Of a stretch of 32,800 nt of DNA, positions 22,379 to 29,198 are shown in pieces. Source of the stretch: Micromonospora yasonensis (lineage in GTDB: Bacteria > Actinomycetota > Actinomycetes > Mycobacteriales > Micromonosporaceae); assembly GCF_026013475.1 (NCBI RefSeq), contig NZ_JAPDPH010000066.1, positions 1 to 32,800 of the forward strand. The letters are read 5' to 3'. Below the pieces are notes generated by a model that was not told the DNA's origin, ran no database searches, and was given only the letters and a program-made list of their open reading frames with translations. Numbering within the stretch: position 1 is the first letter of the stretch; each line of letters opens with the position of its first letter. The translations under genes and the position numbers were made by a program.

Positions 22379-23992
22379 ATGTGCGGGATCGCGCTGAGCA
22401 TCGGCCCGGAGGCCGACCCGGCGGTCTTCCGCCGGATGCTCACCGTCCTCGCCCCACGCGGCGAGGTGACCGAGACCCGGCAGGAGAGCGGCCTGCTCGC
22501 CGGCGTCCGCCGGCTACGGATCGTGGACCGGGAACGGGCCGTGCAGCCCTGGCTGTCGCCCGACGAGCGGTACGTGCTCTGCTACAACGGCGAGATCTTC
22601 AACCACCACGAGCTGCGTGGCGAGCTGACCCGGCTCGGGTACGCATTCCGCACCGAAAGCGACACCGAGGTGGTCCTCATCGCGTTCCGGCACTGGGGCG
22701 AGGAGGCGGTGCGCCGGCTGCGCGGCGAGTACGCCTTCGCCGTGGTGGAACGGGCCACCGCCCGGGCGTACCTGGCCCGTGATCCGCTGGGCGTGAAGGG
22801 GCTCTACTGGTCCCGTCGGCCGGGCTGCCTGCACCTGGCCTCGGAGGTCAAGGCGCTGGTCACGCAGAACGCGCCGATCAGCGAGGTGCCGCCCGGCTAC
22901 CACGGCTGGGCCGAGCCCGACGGGCGGGTCCGGCTGCGCCCGCACGTGGACCTGCTCGACCTCGGGGCCGGGGCACCGCCGGTCGACGACCCGGACGAGG
23001 CGGCCCGGCTGGTCCGGACCGCGCTCACCGACAGCATCCGGGTCCGGCTCGACACCGACCTCACCGTCGGCGTGGTCCTCTCCGGCGGCCTGGACAGCTC
23101 GCTCGCGCTGCTGCACGCCCGGCAACTGCACCCGGACTGCGTGGCGGTCACCGTCGGTGTACCGGACAGCCCGGACGTCGCGTACGCCCGGCGGCTCGCC
23201 GCCGACCTCGGCGTGCCGCACGAGGTGATCGAGCTGCGCCCGCGCGACATCCGGCTGGCCGACGTCCGAGAGGCGATCCGGATCTCCGAGCTGACCGAGT
23301 ACGGCGAAATCATCAACGCCGTCGTCACCGTGCCGATCTTCCGGCGGCTGCGGGAACTGGGGGTCAAGGTGGTGCTCACCGGGGACGGCTCGGACGAACT
23401 GTTCGGCGGCTACCCGATGTACCACCAGGTCGGCCCGGAACGCTCCCGCCGGCTCTTCCTCCACAAGATCCGTAACCTGTGCCGGACCGAGTTGCAGCGG
23501 GTGGACCGGGCCAGCATGGGCCACGGGGTGGAGGCCCGGGTGCCCTTCCTCGACCTGAGCGTGGTGGAACTGGCGATGCGGATCCCGCTCGACCTCAAGC
23601 TCCGCCACGGCCAGGAGAAGTGGATCCTCCGGCGGGCCTTCGCCGACCTGCTCCCGGACTACATCCGCCGGCGGCCGAAGAACCCGATGTCGTACTCGTC
23701 GGGGCTGCACGAGCGGGCCCGGCTCTACAAGCCGCTGTTCGCCCGGCTGCACCGCTCCTTCGGCTACCACCTGCTCGAACCGGTCCGCCGCGACTTCGAC
23801 AGCGTGCTCAGCCGCTGCGGCAACGACCTGGACCGGGCGATCGCCGACGGCCTGGTCCGACCGGACTACACCGTGCTGGAGCACGCGCGGGACCTGGTCG
23901 GCGCGGCGCGGTGGAATGCCGTGCCGGTGGTCCGCCGGCTGGTCAATCCCCGCCGTACCCGGGGCGGGGACGAGGCGCCCCTGCCCGGCTGA
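22379..23992 (+). CDS. Asparagine synthetase (glutamine-hydrolysing)-like amidotransferase
   Basis: A 537-residue class-II glutamine amidotransferase. The N-terminal Ntn domain starts MCGIA with nucleophile Cys2 and has RRLRIVD, CYNGEIFNHHELR and SDTEVVL for glutamine binding. The synthetase domain has the ATP-pyrophosphatase loop SGGLDSS (235-241), LTGDGSDELFGGY and EARVPFLDLSVVELAMRIP. All expected catalytic motifs are intact, so it should move ammonia from glutamine onto an AMP-activated carboxylate. The acceptor is aspartate in AsnB, but in LtsA and related proteins it is diaminopimelate of peptidoglycan. The coupled upstream gene is a peptidase-like protein of the M15 type, which favours a cell-wall or peptide substrate. 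ATG 22379 lies 4 bp after that gene; GTGAGCGG provides only a weak ribosome-binding site. Confidence 0.93.
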   Translation: MCGIALSIGPEADPAVFRRMLTVLAPRGEVTETRQESGLLAGVRRLRIVDRERAVQPWLSPDERYVLCYNGEIFNHHELRGELTRLGYAFRTESDTEVVLIAFRHWGEEAVRRLRGEYAFAVVERATARAYLARDPLGVKGLYWSRRPGCLHLASEVKALVTQNAPISEVPPGYHGWAEPDGRVRLRPHVDLLDLGAGAPPVDDPDEAARLVRTALTDSIRVRLDTDLTVGVVLSGGLDSSLALLHARQLHPDCVAVTVGVPDSPDVAYARRLAADLGVPHEVIELRPRDIRLADVREAIRISELTEYGEIINAVVTVPIFRRLRELGVKVVLTGDGSDELFGGYPMYHQVGPERSRRLFLHKIRNLCRTELQRVDRASMGHGVEARVPFLDLSVVELAMRIPLDLKLRHGQEKWILRRAFADLLPDYIRRRPKNPMSYSSGLHERARLYKPLFARLHRSFGYHLLEPVRRDFDSVLSRCGNDLDRAIADGLVRPDYTVLEHARDLVGAARWNAVPVVRRLVNPRRTRGGDEAPLPG

Positions 23993-23994
23993 GG

Positions 23995-24019
23995 GCGGCC
24001 GGTGATCCGCGCCGGCCGC
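23995..24019 (+). terminator. Hairpin after the amidotransferase gene
   Basis: GCGGCCGG (23995-24002) pairs perfectly with CCGGCCGC (24012-24019) across a 9-nt loop, starting 2 bp after the stop codon. Confidence 0.55.
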
Positions 24020-24036
24020 GGGCTGCGGGGCCGCGC

Positions 24037-24067
24037 TTGACTCTGACACCGTGTCAGGCACGAGCGT
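24037..24067 (+). promoter_or_regulatory. MerR-type promoter/operator
   Basis: TTGACT (24037-24042) is the -35. The spacer contains the perfect palindrome CTGACAC-C-GTGTCAG (24043-24057), and GAGCGT (24062-24067) can serve as -10 with a 19-bp spacer. An over-long spacer filled by a dyad is the hallmark of MerR-controlled promoters, so the MerR gene 10 bp downstream is probably autoregulated. Confidence 0.75.
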
Positions 24068-24076
24068 GAGGGGGCC

Positions 24077-24901
24077 ATGTTCACCATCGGAGAGTTCGCC
24101 GCACTCGGCCGGGTGTCGGTCCGGATGCTGCGGCACTACGACGGCATCGGGCTGCTGCGCCCGGCCGCCGTGGACCCGCACACCGGCTACCGGTACTACC
24201 GGGCGGAGCAACTGGGCCGGCTGAACCGGGTGATCGCCCTGAAGGACCTGGGGCTCACCCTGGACCAGGTCCGGGCCGTCCTCGACGACCGGCTCGACGC
24301 CGCCGAGCTGCGGGGGATGCTGCGGCTGCGCCGCGCCCAGCTCGCCGCGCAGCTCGCCGCGGACGCCGCCCGGCTGGCCGGGATCGAGGCGAGGCTCCGA
24401 ATGCTCGAGACGGAGGGTCGGATGACCACCAAGGACGTCGTGCTCAAAAAGATCCCGGCGGTGCGGATCGCGGAACTGACCGCGGTCGCCCCCAGCTACG
24501 AGACGCCGGACATCGGCCCGGTGATCCAACCGCTCTACCCGGAGCTGTTCCGCCGGCTCGACGCGGCCCGGGTCCACCCGACCGGGCCCGGCATCGCCTG
24601 GTACGAGCCGGAGGGCGACGGGGAGGCGGTGATCGTGCACGCCGGGGTGACCGTCGGCGTCGACCCGTCGGCCGCCGCGGACTTCGCGGTCGTCGACCTG
24701 CCGGCCCTGGCGACCGCCGCGACGATCGTGCACCACGGGTCGATGGACGAGGTCGAGGCGAGTATGGCGGTGCTCGCCCGCTGGATCGAGGAGAACGGCT
24801 GGCGGGCCGAGGGTTACGCCCGCGAGGTCTACCTGGAGTACTGCCAGGAGGAGCCGGACAAGGGCGTGACGGAACTCCAGATCCCGGTCTCCCGCCGGTG
24901 A
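24077..24901 (+). CDS. MerR-family regulator with GyrI-like effector domain
   Basis: A 274-residue multidrug-sensor-like regulator. The MerR winged helix is at 1-70 (FTIGEFAALGRVSVRMLRHYDGIGLL, then TGYRYYRAEQL), followed by a dimerisation coiled coil at about 72-116 (LDDRLDAAELRGMLRLRRAQ and LAAQLAADAARLAGIEARLRML). A GyrI/AraC-effector-like ligand domain follows at about 122-274 (VVLKKIPAVRIAELTAVAP, IAWYEPEGDGEAVIVHAGVTV, WRAEGYAREVYLEYC with a conserved acidic residue in the pocket). This is the BmrR/TipA layout, in which aromatic or cationic drugs twist the promoter DNA into an active form. ATG 24077 follows GAGGGGG. The dyad-in-spacer promoter directly upstream supports autoregulation. 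No transporter gene is adjacent. Confidence 0.95.
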   Translation: MFTIGEFAALGRVSVRMLRHYDGIGLLRPAAVDPHTGYRYYRAEQLGRLNRVIALKDLGLTLDQVRAVLDDRLDAAELRGMLRLRRAQLAAQLAADAARLAGIEARLRMLETEGRMTTKDVVLKKIPAVRIAELTAVAPSYETPDIGPVIQPLYPELFRRLDAARVHPTGPGIAWYEPEGDGEAVIVHAGVTVGVDPSAAADFAVVDLPALATAATIVHHGSMDEVEASMAVLARWIEENGWRAEGYAREVYLEYCQEEPDKGVTELQIPVSRR

Positions 24902-24904
24902 TCG

Positions 24905-24941
24905 GGGACGGGCTGCCCGAGGGTGGCGGGCAGCCCGTCCC
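24905..24941 (+). terminator. Terminator of the MerR gene
   Basis: GGGACGGGCTGCCC (24905-24918) and GGGCAGCCCGTCCC (24928-24941) form a perfect 14-bp stem with a 9-nt loop, 4 bp after the stop codon. Confidence 0.85.
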
Positions 24942-25066
24942 GCTCCGTCGCGGACATACCCGCTTCCGCCCAGCTGATGCCGCATGTCGGACATCTGGCG
25001 CACACCGGAGACGCGAGGTCCGATCGCCGCCAGCATCCGGCACCCCGGACGAGCAGGCTGATGGGC

Positions 25067-25540
25067 ATGACGACGACACGTACCGGGTACCGGATCGAAC
25101 CGGTGCCGGCCGAGGCGCTGGCCGAGGTGCGGCGTACCGGCCTCGACGCCGGCGGCCGGCCGCCCGAGCGGTGCTGCGCCGAGGGCGGCGAACCGCTGCG
25201 CTGCTGCCTGCGCGACGCGACCCCGGGGGAACCGCTGCTGCTCCTCGGGTACGCCCCACCGCTGCCGGATGGCCCGTACCGCGAGGTGGGGCCGATCTTC
25301 GCCCACGCCGTCGACTGCTCCGGTCCGGTGCCCGGGACGGGGTACCCGGCCGAGTGGCGGGGGCGAGCGCAGGTGCTGCGGGCGTACGACCGCCGGGGCC
25401 GGATCGTCGGCGGCCGGCTGCACGACGGGACCGACCCGGAGGCGGTGGTGGCCGAGCTGTTCGCCGACCCGACGGTGGACCGCCTGCACAGCCGCAACGT
25501 GGTGTACGGCTGCTACATGTTCACCGTCGTACGCGGGTGA
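25067..25540 (+). CDS. DUF1203-family protein
   Basis: A 157-residue protein of the DUF1203 type. Seen: TGYRIEPVPAEALAEVRRTG at the start; a Cys pair followed by a second pair, RCCAEGGEPLRCCLRDATPGEPLLLLGYAP (the first pair is a typical site in this family); GPIFAHAVDC; and the ending RNVVYGCYMFTVVRG, which is the family signature. Function is unknown. The four clustered cysteines plus C in HAVDC suggest metal binding or redox activity, which is inference. ATG 25067 is chosen by fit to the family; ATG 25061 is two codons upstream, with AGG 3 nt before it. The gap 24942-25060 holds no gene. It includes the near-palindrome ATGTCGGACAT (24982-24992), whose meaning is unclear. Confidence 0.85.
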   Translation: MTTTRTGYRIEPVPAEALAEVRRTGLDAGGRPPERCCAEGGEPLRCCLRDATPGEPLLLLGYAPPLPDGPYREVGPIFAHAVDCSGPVPGTGYPAEWRGRAQVLRAYDRRGRIVGGRLHDGTDPEAVVAELFADPTVDRLHSRNVVYGCYMFTVVRG

Positions 25541-25541
25541 T

Positions 25542-25561
25542 CCGCCGGGCGTGACCGGCGG
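25542..25561 (+). terminator. Hairpin after the DUF1203 gene
   Basis: CCGCCGG (25542-25548) pairs perfectly with CCGGCGG (25555-25561), 1 bp after the stop codon, with a 6-nt loop. Confidence 0.5.
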
Positions 25562-25582
25562 CGGCCCGGGTATCAGCCGGAC

Positions 25583-26515
25583 ATGGCAGGACTGGACGCG
25601 ATCGCCGTGGGGCAGGTGGCCCGAGACCTCGTCCTGCTGGTCGACGAGCTTCCCGACCCGTCCCGGACCACCCCGGTGCGCCGCCGGCGGGAACTGCTCG
25701 GCGGCAAGGGCGCCAACCAGGCGGTGGGGCTGGCCCAGCTCGGCGTCCGAGTCGGGCTGCTCGGCGTGGTCGGCGAGGACGAGGTCGGCGACCGGTTGCT
25801 GGGGCAGGCGCGCAGCGACGGGATCGACGTCGCCCCGGTGCTGCGGCGGCCGGACACGCCCAGCGCGCTGATCGTCGACGTGGTGGACGCCCGGGCGCGC
25901 TGGCGCTATCTGGAGGACATCCCCGAGGCCACCCTGCTGACCGAGGCGGACGTGGCCGACGCCGAGGGCGTGCTCCAGGCCGCCCAGGCGGTGGTCGTCC
26001 AGCTCCAGCAGCCGCTGCCGGCCGTGTTGGCGGCGGCCCGCTGCGCCCGTACCGCGGATCGGCTGGTGGTGCTGGACGGCGCGCCGGACGACCCGGCCGG
26101 CGGGGCGGAGCTGCTCGCCCTCGCCGACGTGCTCCGCGCCGACGCGCGGGAGGCCGGCCTGATCGTCGGCGATCCGCCGGTGGACGCCGCGGCGGGCCTG
26201 CGGGCCGGCCGGGAGCTGCTGGCGCGGGGCCCGACGCTGGTCGCCGTCGAGGTGGCGGGGGAGGGGAACGCCTTCGTCTGGCCGGACGGGGAGCTGTTCG
26301 TGCCGCTGTCGAAAACGCCCGTGGTGGACAGCACCGGCGCCGGGGACGCCTTCGTCGCGGCGCTCACCGCCGGCCTGCTGCGCGGCGAGGCGTACCCGGT
26401 CGTGGCCCGGTACGCGGTGGCGGCGGCCGGCGCGACGGTCGGCCACCCCGGTGGCCGGCCCGCACTCAGCGCCGCGGCGATCGAGGCGCAGCTGGCCCGG
26501 ATCCCCGCGCGCTGA
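25583..26515 (+). CDS. PfkB-family carbohydrate kinase (ribokinase-like)
   Basis: A 310-residue cytoplasmic sugar or nucleoside kinase. The N-terminal PfkB signature is RELLGGKGANQAVGLAQLG. The C-terminal signature is D249-S-T-G-A-G-D255-A-F, where D255 is the catalytic base and GAG the anion hole. The order of the alpha/beta sandwich and the length fit ribokinase. The substrate cannot be told from the sequence; ribose or a similar sugar is the simplest guess, and no transporter or other sugar gene is adjacent. ATG 25583 has a TATCAG-like box 6 nt upstream and no ribosome-binding site, so it may be leaderless. The next gene begins 41 bp after the stop codon but has its own promoter. Confidence 0.94.
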   Translation: MAGLDAIAVGQVARDLVLLVDELPDPSRTTPVRRRRELLGGKGANQAVGLAQLGVRVGLLGVVGEDEVGDRLLGQARSDGIDVAPVLRRPDTPSALIVDVVDARARWRYLEDIPEATLLTEADVADAEGVLQAAQAVVVQLQQPLPAVLAAARCARTADRLVVLDGAPDDPAGGAELLALADVLRADAREAGLIVGDPPVDAAAGLRAGRELLARGPTLVAVEVAGEGNAFVWPDGELFVPLSKTPVVDSTGAGDAFVAALTAGLLRGEAYPVVARYAVAAAGATVGHPGGRPALSAAAIEAQLARIPAR

Positions 26516-26520
26516 CCCGA

Positions 26521-26549
26521 TGGACAACCGTCGCTGCCTCTTCTACCGT
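26521..26549 (+). promoter_or_regulatory. Promoter of the amidase lipoprotein gene, leaderless
   Basis: TGGACA (26521-26526), a 17-nt spacer and TACCGT (26544-26549) form the best housekeeping-type promoter in the window. Transcription would start 1-2 nt before ATG 26557, and no ribosome-binding site lies between. Confidence 0.72.
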
Positions 26550-26556
26550 CGCGGGC

Positions 26557-27552
26557 ATGCGGAGGACGCTGCTCGCCACCGGGATCGCCCTGCTGCTGGT
26601 CACCGCCGGCTGCGCGCAGAGCCGACGCGGCGCGGAACCGGCGGCGGCCGGCATGCCGACCGCCTCCCGACAGGACGCCGGCCAGGTCGAGCGGACCCTG
26701 GCCAGCCTCCGCAGGGTCGACGACCTGCCGCTGTACGAGATGACCTACGTCGGGGACTACGACCCGACGGCCGGCGTCTCCGGCACCCCCGAGGCGAGCC
26801 CGTTCGGCTGCTCGCTCTTCGCCGCCCTCGGCGACCGGAACCGGCCGCTGTTCGCCCGCAACTTCGACTGGGAGCCGAACCCGGCCCTGGTGCTGCGGGC
26901 CGACCCGCCCGACGCGTACGCCTCGATCTCCCTGGTGGACATCTCGTACCTCGGGGTCGGTGCCGACCCGACCGGGGACCGGCGGCTGCTCAACGCGCCG
27001 CTGCTGCCCTTCGACGGGATGAACGAACGGGGCCTTGCCGTCGGGCTGGCCGCCGACGACGGCGCGACCGCCCGTCCCGTGCCGGGCCGGCCCACCGTCG
27101 GCTCGGTCCGCATCCTGCGGCTGGTGCTCGACCAGGCGGCCACCGTGGACGAGGCAATCGCCGTGTTCGAACGCTACAACCTCGACTTCGACGGCGGGCC
27201 GCCACTGCACTACCTGCTCGCCGACGCCACCGGTGCCTCGGCGGTGGTGGAGTTCGTCGACGGCACCATGCGGGCCGACCGGCGGCGCGGCCCCTGGCAG
27301 GCGCTCACCAACGTGCCGGCCGTCGGGGTGGCCGAGCCGGACCTGCGCCGGGACCACCGGTACGGGGTGCTGGCCGAGGCGTTGGACGCCAGCGGCGGGG
27401 TGCTGGACGCCACGGCCGCGCTGCGCCTGCTCGGTGCCGTACGGCAGGGGCACACCCGCTGGTCGGTGGTGTACGGCCTGCGTACCGGCGAGGTCCGGCT
27501 GGTGCCCGCCACCGGGGGCGGGGAGCGCAGCTATCGGTTGCCGATGAGCTGA
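26557..27552 (+). CDS. Linear amide C-N hydrolase (Ntn, choloylglycine-hydrolase fold), exported lipoprotein
   Basis: A 331-residue exported hydrolase. The N-terminus is a signal peptide (RRTLLATGIALLLVTAGC) with a weak lipobox VTAG-C19, so it may be a lipoprotein. The mature part has the fold of penicillin V acylase, acid ceramidase and NAAA-type enzymes: FGC85SLFAALGDRNRP gives the probable nucleophile Cys85, followed by LFARNFDWEPNPALVL and later PFDGMNERGLAVGLAADD and TNVPAV, all typical. Because Cys85 is internal, it must be exposed by cleavage between Gly84 and Cys85, removing a propeptide of about 65 residues, as in acid ceramidase. The substrate could be an N-acyl compound (N-acyl-homoserine lactone, beta-lactam or lipid amide). 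The gene has its own leaderless promoter and faces the LVIVD gene. Confidence 0.85.
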   Translation: MRRTLLATGIALLLVTAGCAQSRRGAEPAAAGMPTASRQDAGQVERTLASLRRVDDLPLYEMTYVGDYDPTAGVSGTPEASPFGCSLFAALGDRNRPLFARNFDWEPNPALVLRADPPDAYASISLVDISYLGVGADPTGDRRLLNAPLLPFDGMNERGLAVGLAADDGATARPVPGRPTVGSVRILRLVLDQAATVDEAIAVFERYNLDFDGGPPLHYLLADATGASAVVEFVDGTMRADRRRGPWQALTNVPAVGVAEPDLRRDHRYGVLAEALDASGGVLDATAALRLLGAVRQGHTRWSVVYGLRTGEVRLVPATGGGERSYRLPMS

Positions 27553-27559
27553 CAGTCGA

Positions 27560-27594
27560 CGGGCCCGACCCCGCGGGTGCGGTGGCCGGGCCCG
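27560..27594. terminator. Hairpin between convergent genes
   Basis: CGGGCCCG (27560-27567) and the same self-complementary sequence at 27587-27594 can pair as an 8-bp stem with a 19-nt loop. It sits in the 56-bp gap between two tail-to-tail genes. Confidence 0.4.
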
Positions 27595-27608
27595 AGGACG
27601 GGAGAGCG

Positions 27609-29060
27609 TCAGGGCTTGTAGTCCGGCTGGGTCTGCACGTTCAGCCGGGTGAAGTGCCTCGTGTTGGCGCCCGGGATGGACGCCTGGTCGATCTCCACCA
27701 CGTCCAGGCCCTTCTGGATGTCGTTGGAGTAGATGTGGCCGTTGTAGTAGTACGACGACCAGGCCCCGCCGGTGATCAGCCGGGTGTCGGAGAGCGGGCC
27801 CCGCTCCCAGTAGCCGATCTCCTTCGGGTTGGCCGAGTCGGTGAAGTCCCAGACCGAGATGCCGCCCTGGTACCAGGCCTGGACCATGATGTCGCGCCCG
27901 GGCACCGGGATCAGCGAGCCGTTGTGGGCGACGCAGTTCTCGGTGTCGCCGTTCGTCCGGGGGATCTTGTAGTAGCTGCGGAACGCCATGGTCCGGGCGT
28001 CACCGGCGCCGGTGATGTCGTAGATGGCATCCGCGCCGCGGTTCGGCCCGACGGTCGGGTTGCAGGTCGCCCCGCCGCCGCCACCGAGCTCGTCGGTGAA
28101 GACGACCTTGGTGCCGGTGTTGTTGAAGGTCGCCGAGTGCCAGAAGGCGAAGTTGACCGTGTCCCGCACCTGGTTGATCACCCGGGGCGCCTCCCGGTCG
28201 GAGATGTCCATCAGGATGCCGTCACCCATGCAGGCACCGGCGGCCAGGTCCTTCGCCGGGTACACGGTGATGTCGTGGCAGCCGCTGGTCGCCGAGCCGC
28301 CCGGGCGACCGGCGTACCCGCCGTCCGGGAAGAGGACGGGCGTGGCCACGACGGCCGCATCGGTAGGCGCATCGAGCGGCACCTTCACGATCGAGATCGA
28401 GTCGTGCGGCGGAGGGCAGCCCACGTAGGTGTCCCGAGGACCGTACGACGAGACGTACAGGTAGACCGACGTCCCGTCCTTTGCCGGCACCAAGGTGTGG
28501 GTGTGCGAGCCGCAGGCCGTCTTGACGGACTTGATGTACCGGGGCGCGGTCTTGTCGCTGATGTCGAAGACCTTGATGCCTTCCCAGATCGTGTCGACTG
28601 AGGGCACGCCCTGGCTGTCGCAGGAGTCACCGTTGCGCGGCGAGTCCGTCGAGAGGAAGAGCAGGTCACCGTAGACGGAAACGTCGTTCTGGGAACCCGG
28701 GCAGAGCACCTGCGACATGACCTTCGGTGCGGCCGGGTTCGCGATGTTGTAGATGGTGAAGCCGTTGTAGTTGCCGGCATAGGCGAACGGCCCCTGGAAC
28801 GCGATGTCGCTGTTGAGCGCGCTCTCGGTGTTGAACGGCCCCATCTTCGGGAGGTTGGCGATCTGGCGGAGGTTGGGGCTGCTGGAAATTTCGTCGACGC
28901 CGAGTCCGGCGGCGGTGCTGTCCACGGTGGCCGGTTCGGCGGCGAGCCGTGGGGTGGCCTGCGCGCTGACTGGAGCGGCGACGCTGGCGAGGAGGAGACC
29001 GGCGGCGGCGAGGCTACCGATCTGGAAGCGACGGGATCTGGACATGCGGAATCTGGCCAT
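27609..29060 (-). CDS. Secreted LVIVD-repeat (beta-propeller) protein
   Basis: A 483-residue exported protein. The signal peptide runs from the Arg-rich start through SLAAAGLLLASVAAPVSAQA (cut near residue 35). The body is a propeller of LVIVD-type repeats, each about 40-70 residues: FAYAGNYNGFTIYNIANPAAP, GIKVFDISDKTAPRYIKSV, GILMDISDREAPRVINQV, GISVWDFTDSANPKEIGY and GLDVVEIDQAS. Histidine/cysteine spots (GSHTHTLVP, GCHDITVYP, FWHSATF, ENCVAHNGSL) recur at equivalent blade positions and might bind metal. Even numbers of Cys suggest disulphides, as in an exported protein. ATG 29060 is chosen with GGAGG 9 nt upstream. It is divergent from the DUF305 gene across a Crp-type site. The function of such proteins is unknown; a structural or copper-linked role is inference. 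Confidence 0.9.
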   Translation of the reverse strand: MARFRMSRSRRFQIGSLAAAGLLLASVAAPVSAQATPRLAAEPATVDSTAAGLGVDEISSSPNLRQIANLPKMGPFNTESALNSDIAFQGPFAYAGNYNGFTIYNIANPAAPKVMSQVLCPGSQNDVSVYGDLLFLSTDSPRNGDSCDSQGVPSVDTIWEGIKVFDISDKTAPRYIKSVKTACGSHTHTLVPAKDGTSVYLYVSSYGPRDTYVGCPPPHDSISIVKVPLDAPTDAAVVATPVLFPDGGYAGRPGGSATSGCHDITVYPAKDLAAGACMGDGILMDISDREAPRVINQVRDTVNFAFWHSATFNNTGTKVVFTDELGGGGGATCNPTVGPNRGADAIYDITGAGDARTMAFRSYYKIPRTNGDTENCVAHNGSLIPVPGRDIMVQAWYQGGISVWDFTDSANPKEIGYWERGPLSDTRLITGGAWSSYYYNGHIYSNDIQKGLDVVEIDQASIPGANTRHFTRLNVQTQPDYKP

Positions 29061-29124
29061 CGGCGACACCCTCCGAAAGGGATTGGCGAATGATCACACC
29101 TTACCGTCGACCGATGCGGATCAA

Positions 29125-29140
29125 TGTGATCTGGGTCACA
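29125..29140. promoter_or_regulatory. Perfect Crp/GlxR-type box TGTGA-N6-TCACA
   Basis: TGTGATCTGGGTCACA matches the consensus TGTGA-N6-TCACA at every fixed position. Its centre is about 42.5 bp upstream of the start expected from TAGGAT at 29163-29168, the usual class-II activator spacing for the DUF305 gene. It can also act on the LVIVD gene, 65 bp away on the other side. Confidence 0.78.
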
Positions 29141-29162
29141 TCCAGCGTTCTTTGTTCATGGT

Positions 29163-29168
29163 TAGGAT
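29163..29168 (+). promoter_or_regulatory. -10 box (TAGGAT) of the DUF305 gene
   Basis: TAGGAT lies where the Crp box would place an activated promoter. The -35 hexamer is poor, as expected if Crp is needed. GGAGGGGGT precedes ATG 29199. Confidence 0.5.
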
Positions 29169-29198
29169 CGCTCTCACCTCGAATGGAGGGGGTGGCGC

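Noticed and set aside
24942..25060. In-frame N-terminal extension of the DUF1203 gene
   Set aside because: The extension crosses the MerR terminator region and adds residues that do not belong to the family; ATG 25067 or 25061 fits better.
22514..26527. 1337-codon open frame on the minus strand across five genes
   Set aside because: It spans opposite-strand genes with clear families, and its translation is rich in Arg, Gly, His, Pro and Val with no motifs; a GC-caused shadow.
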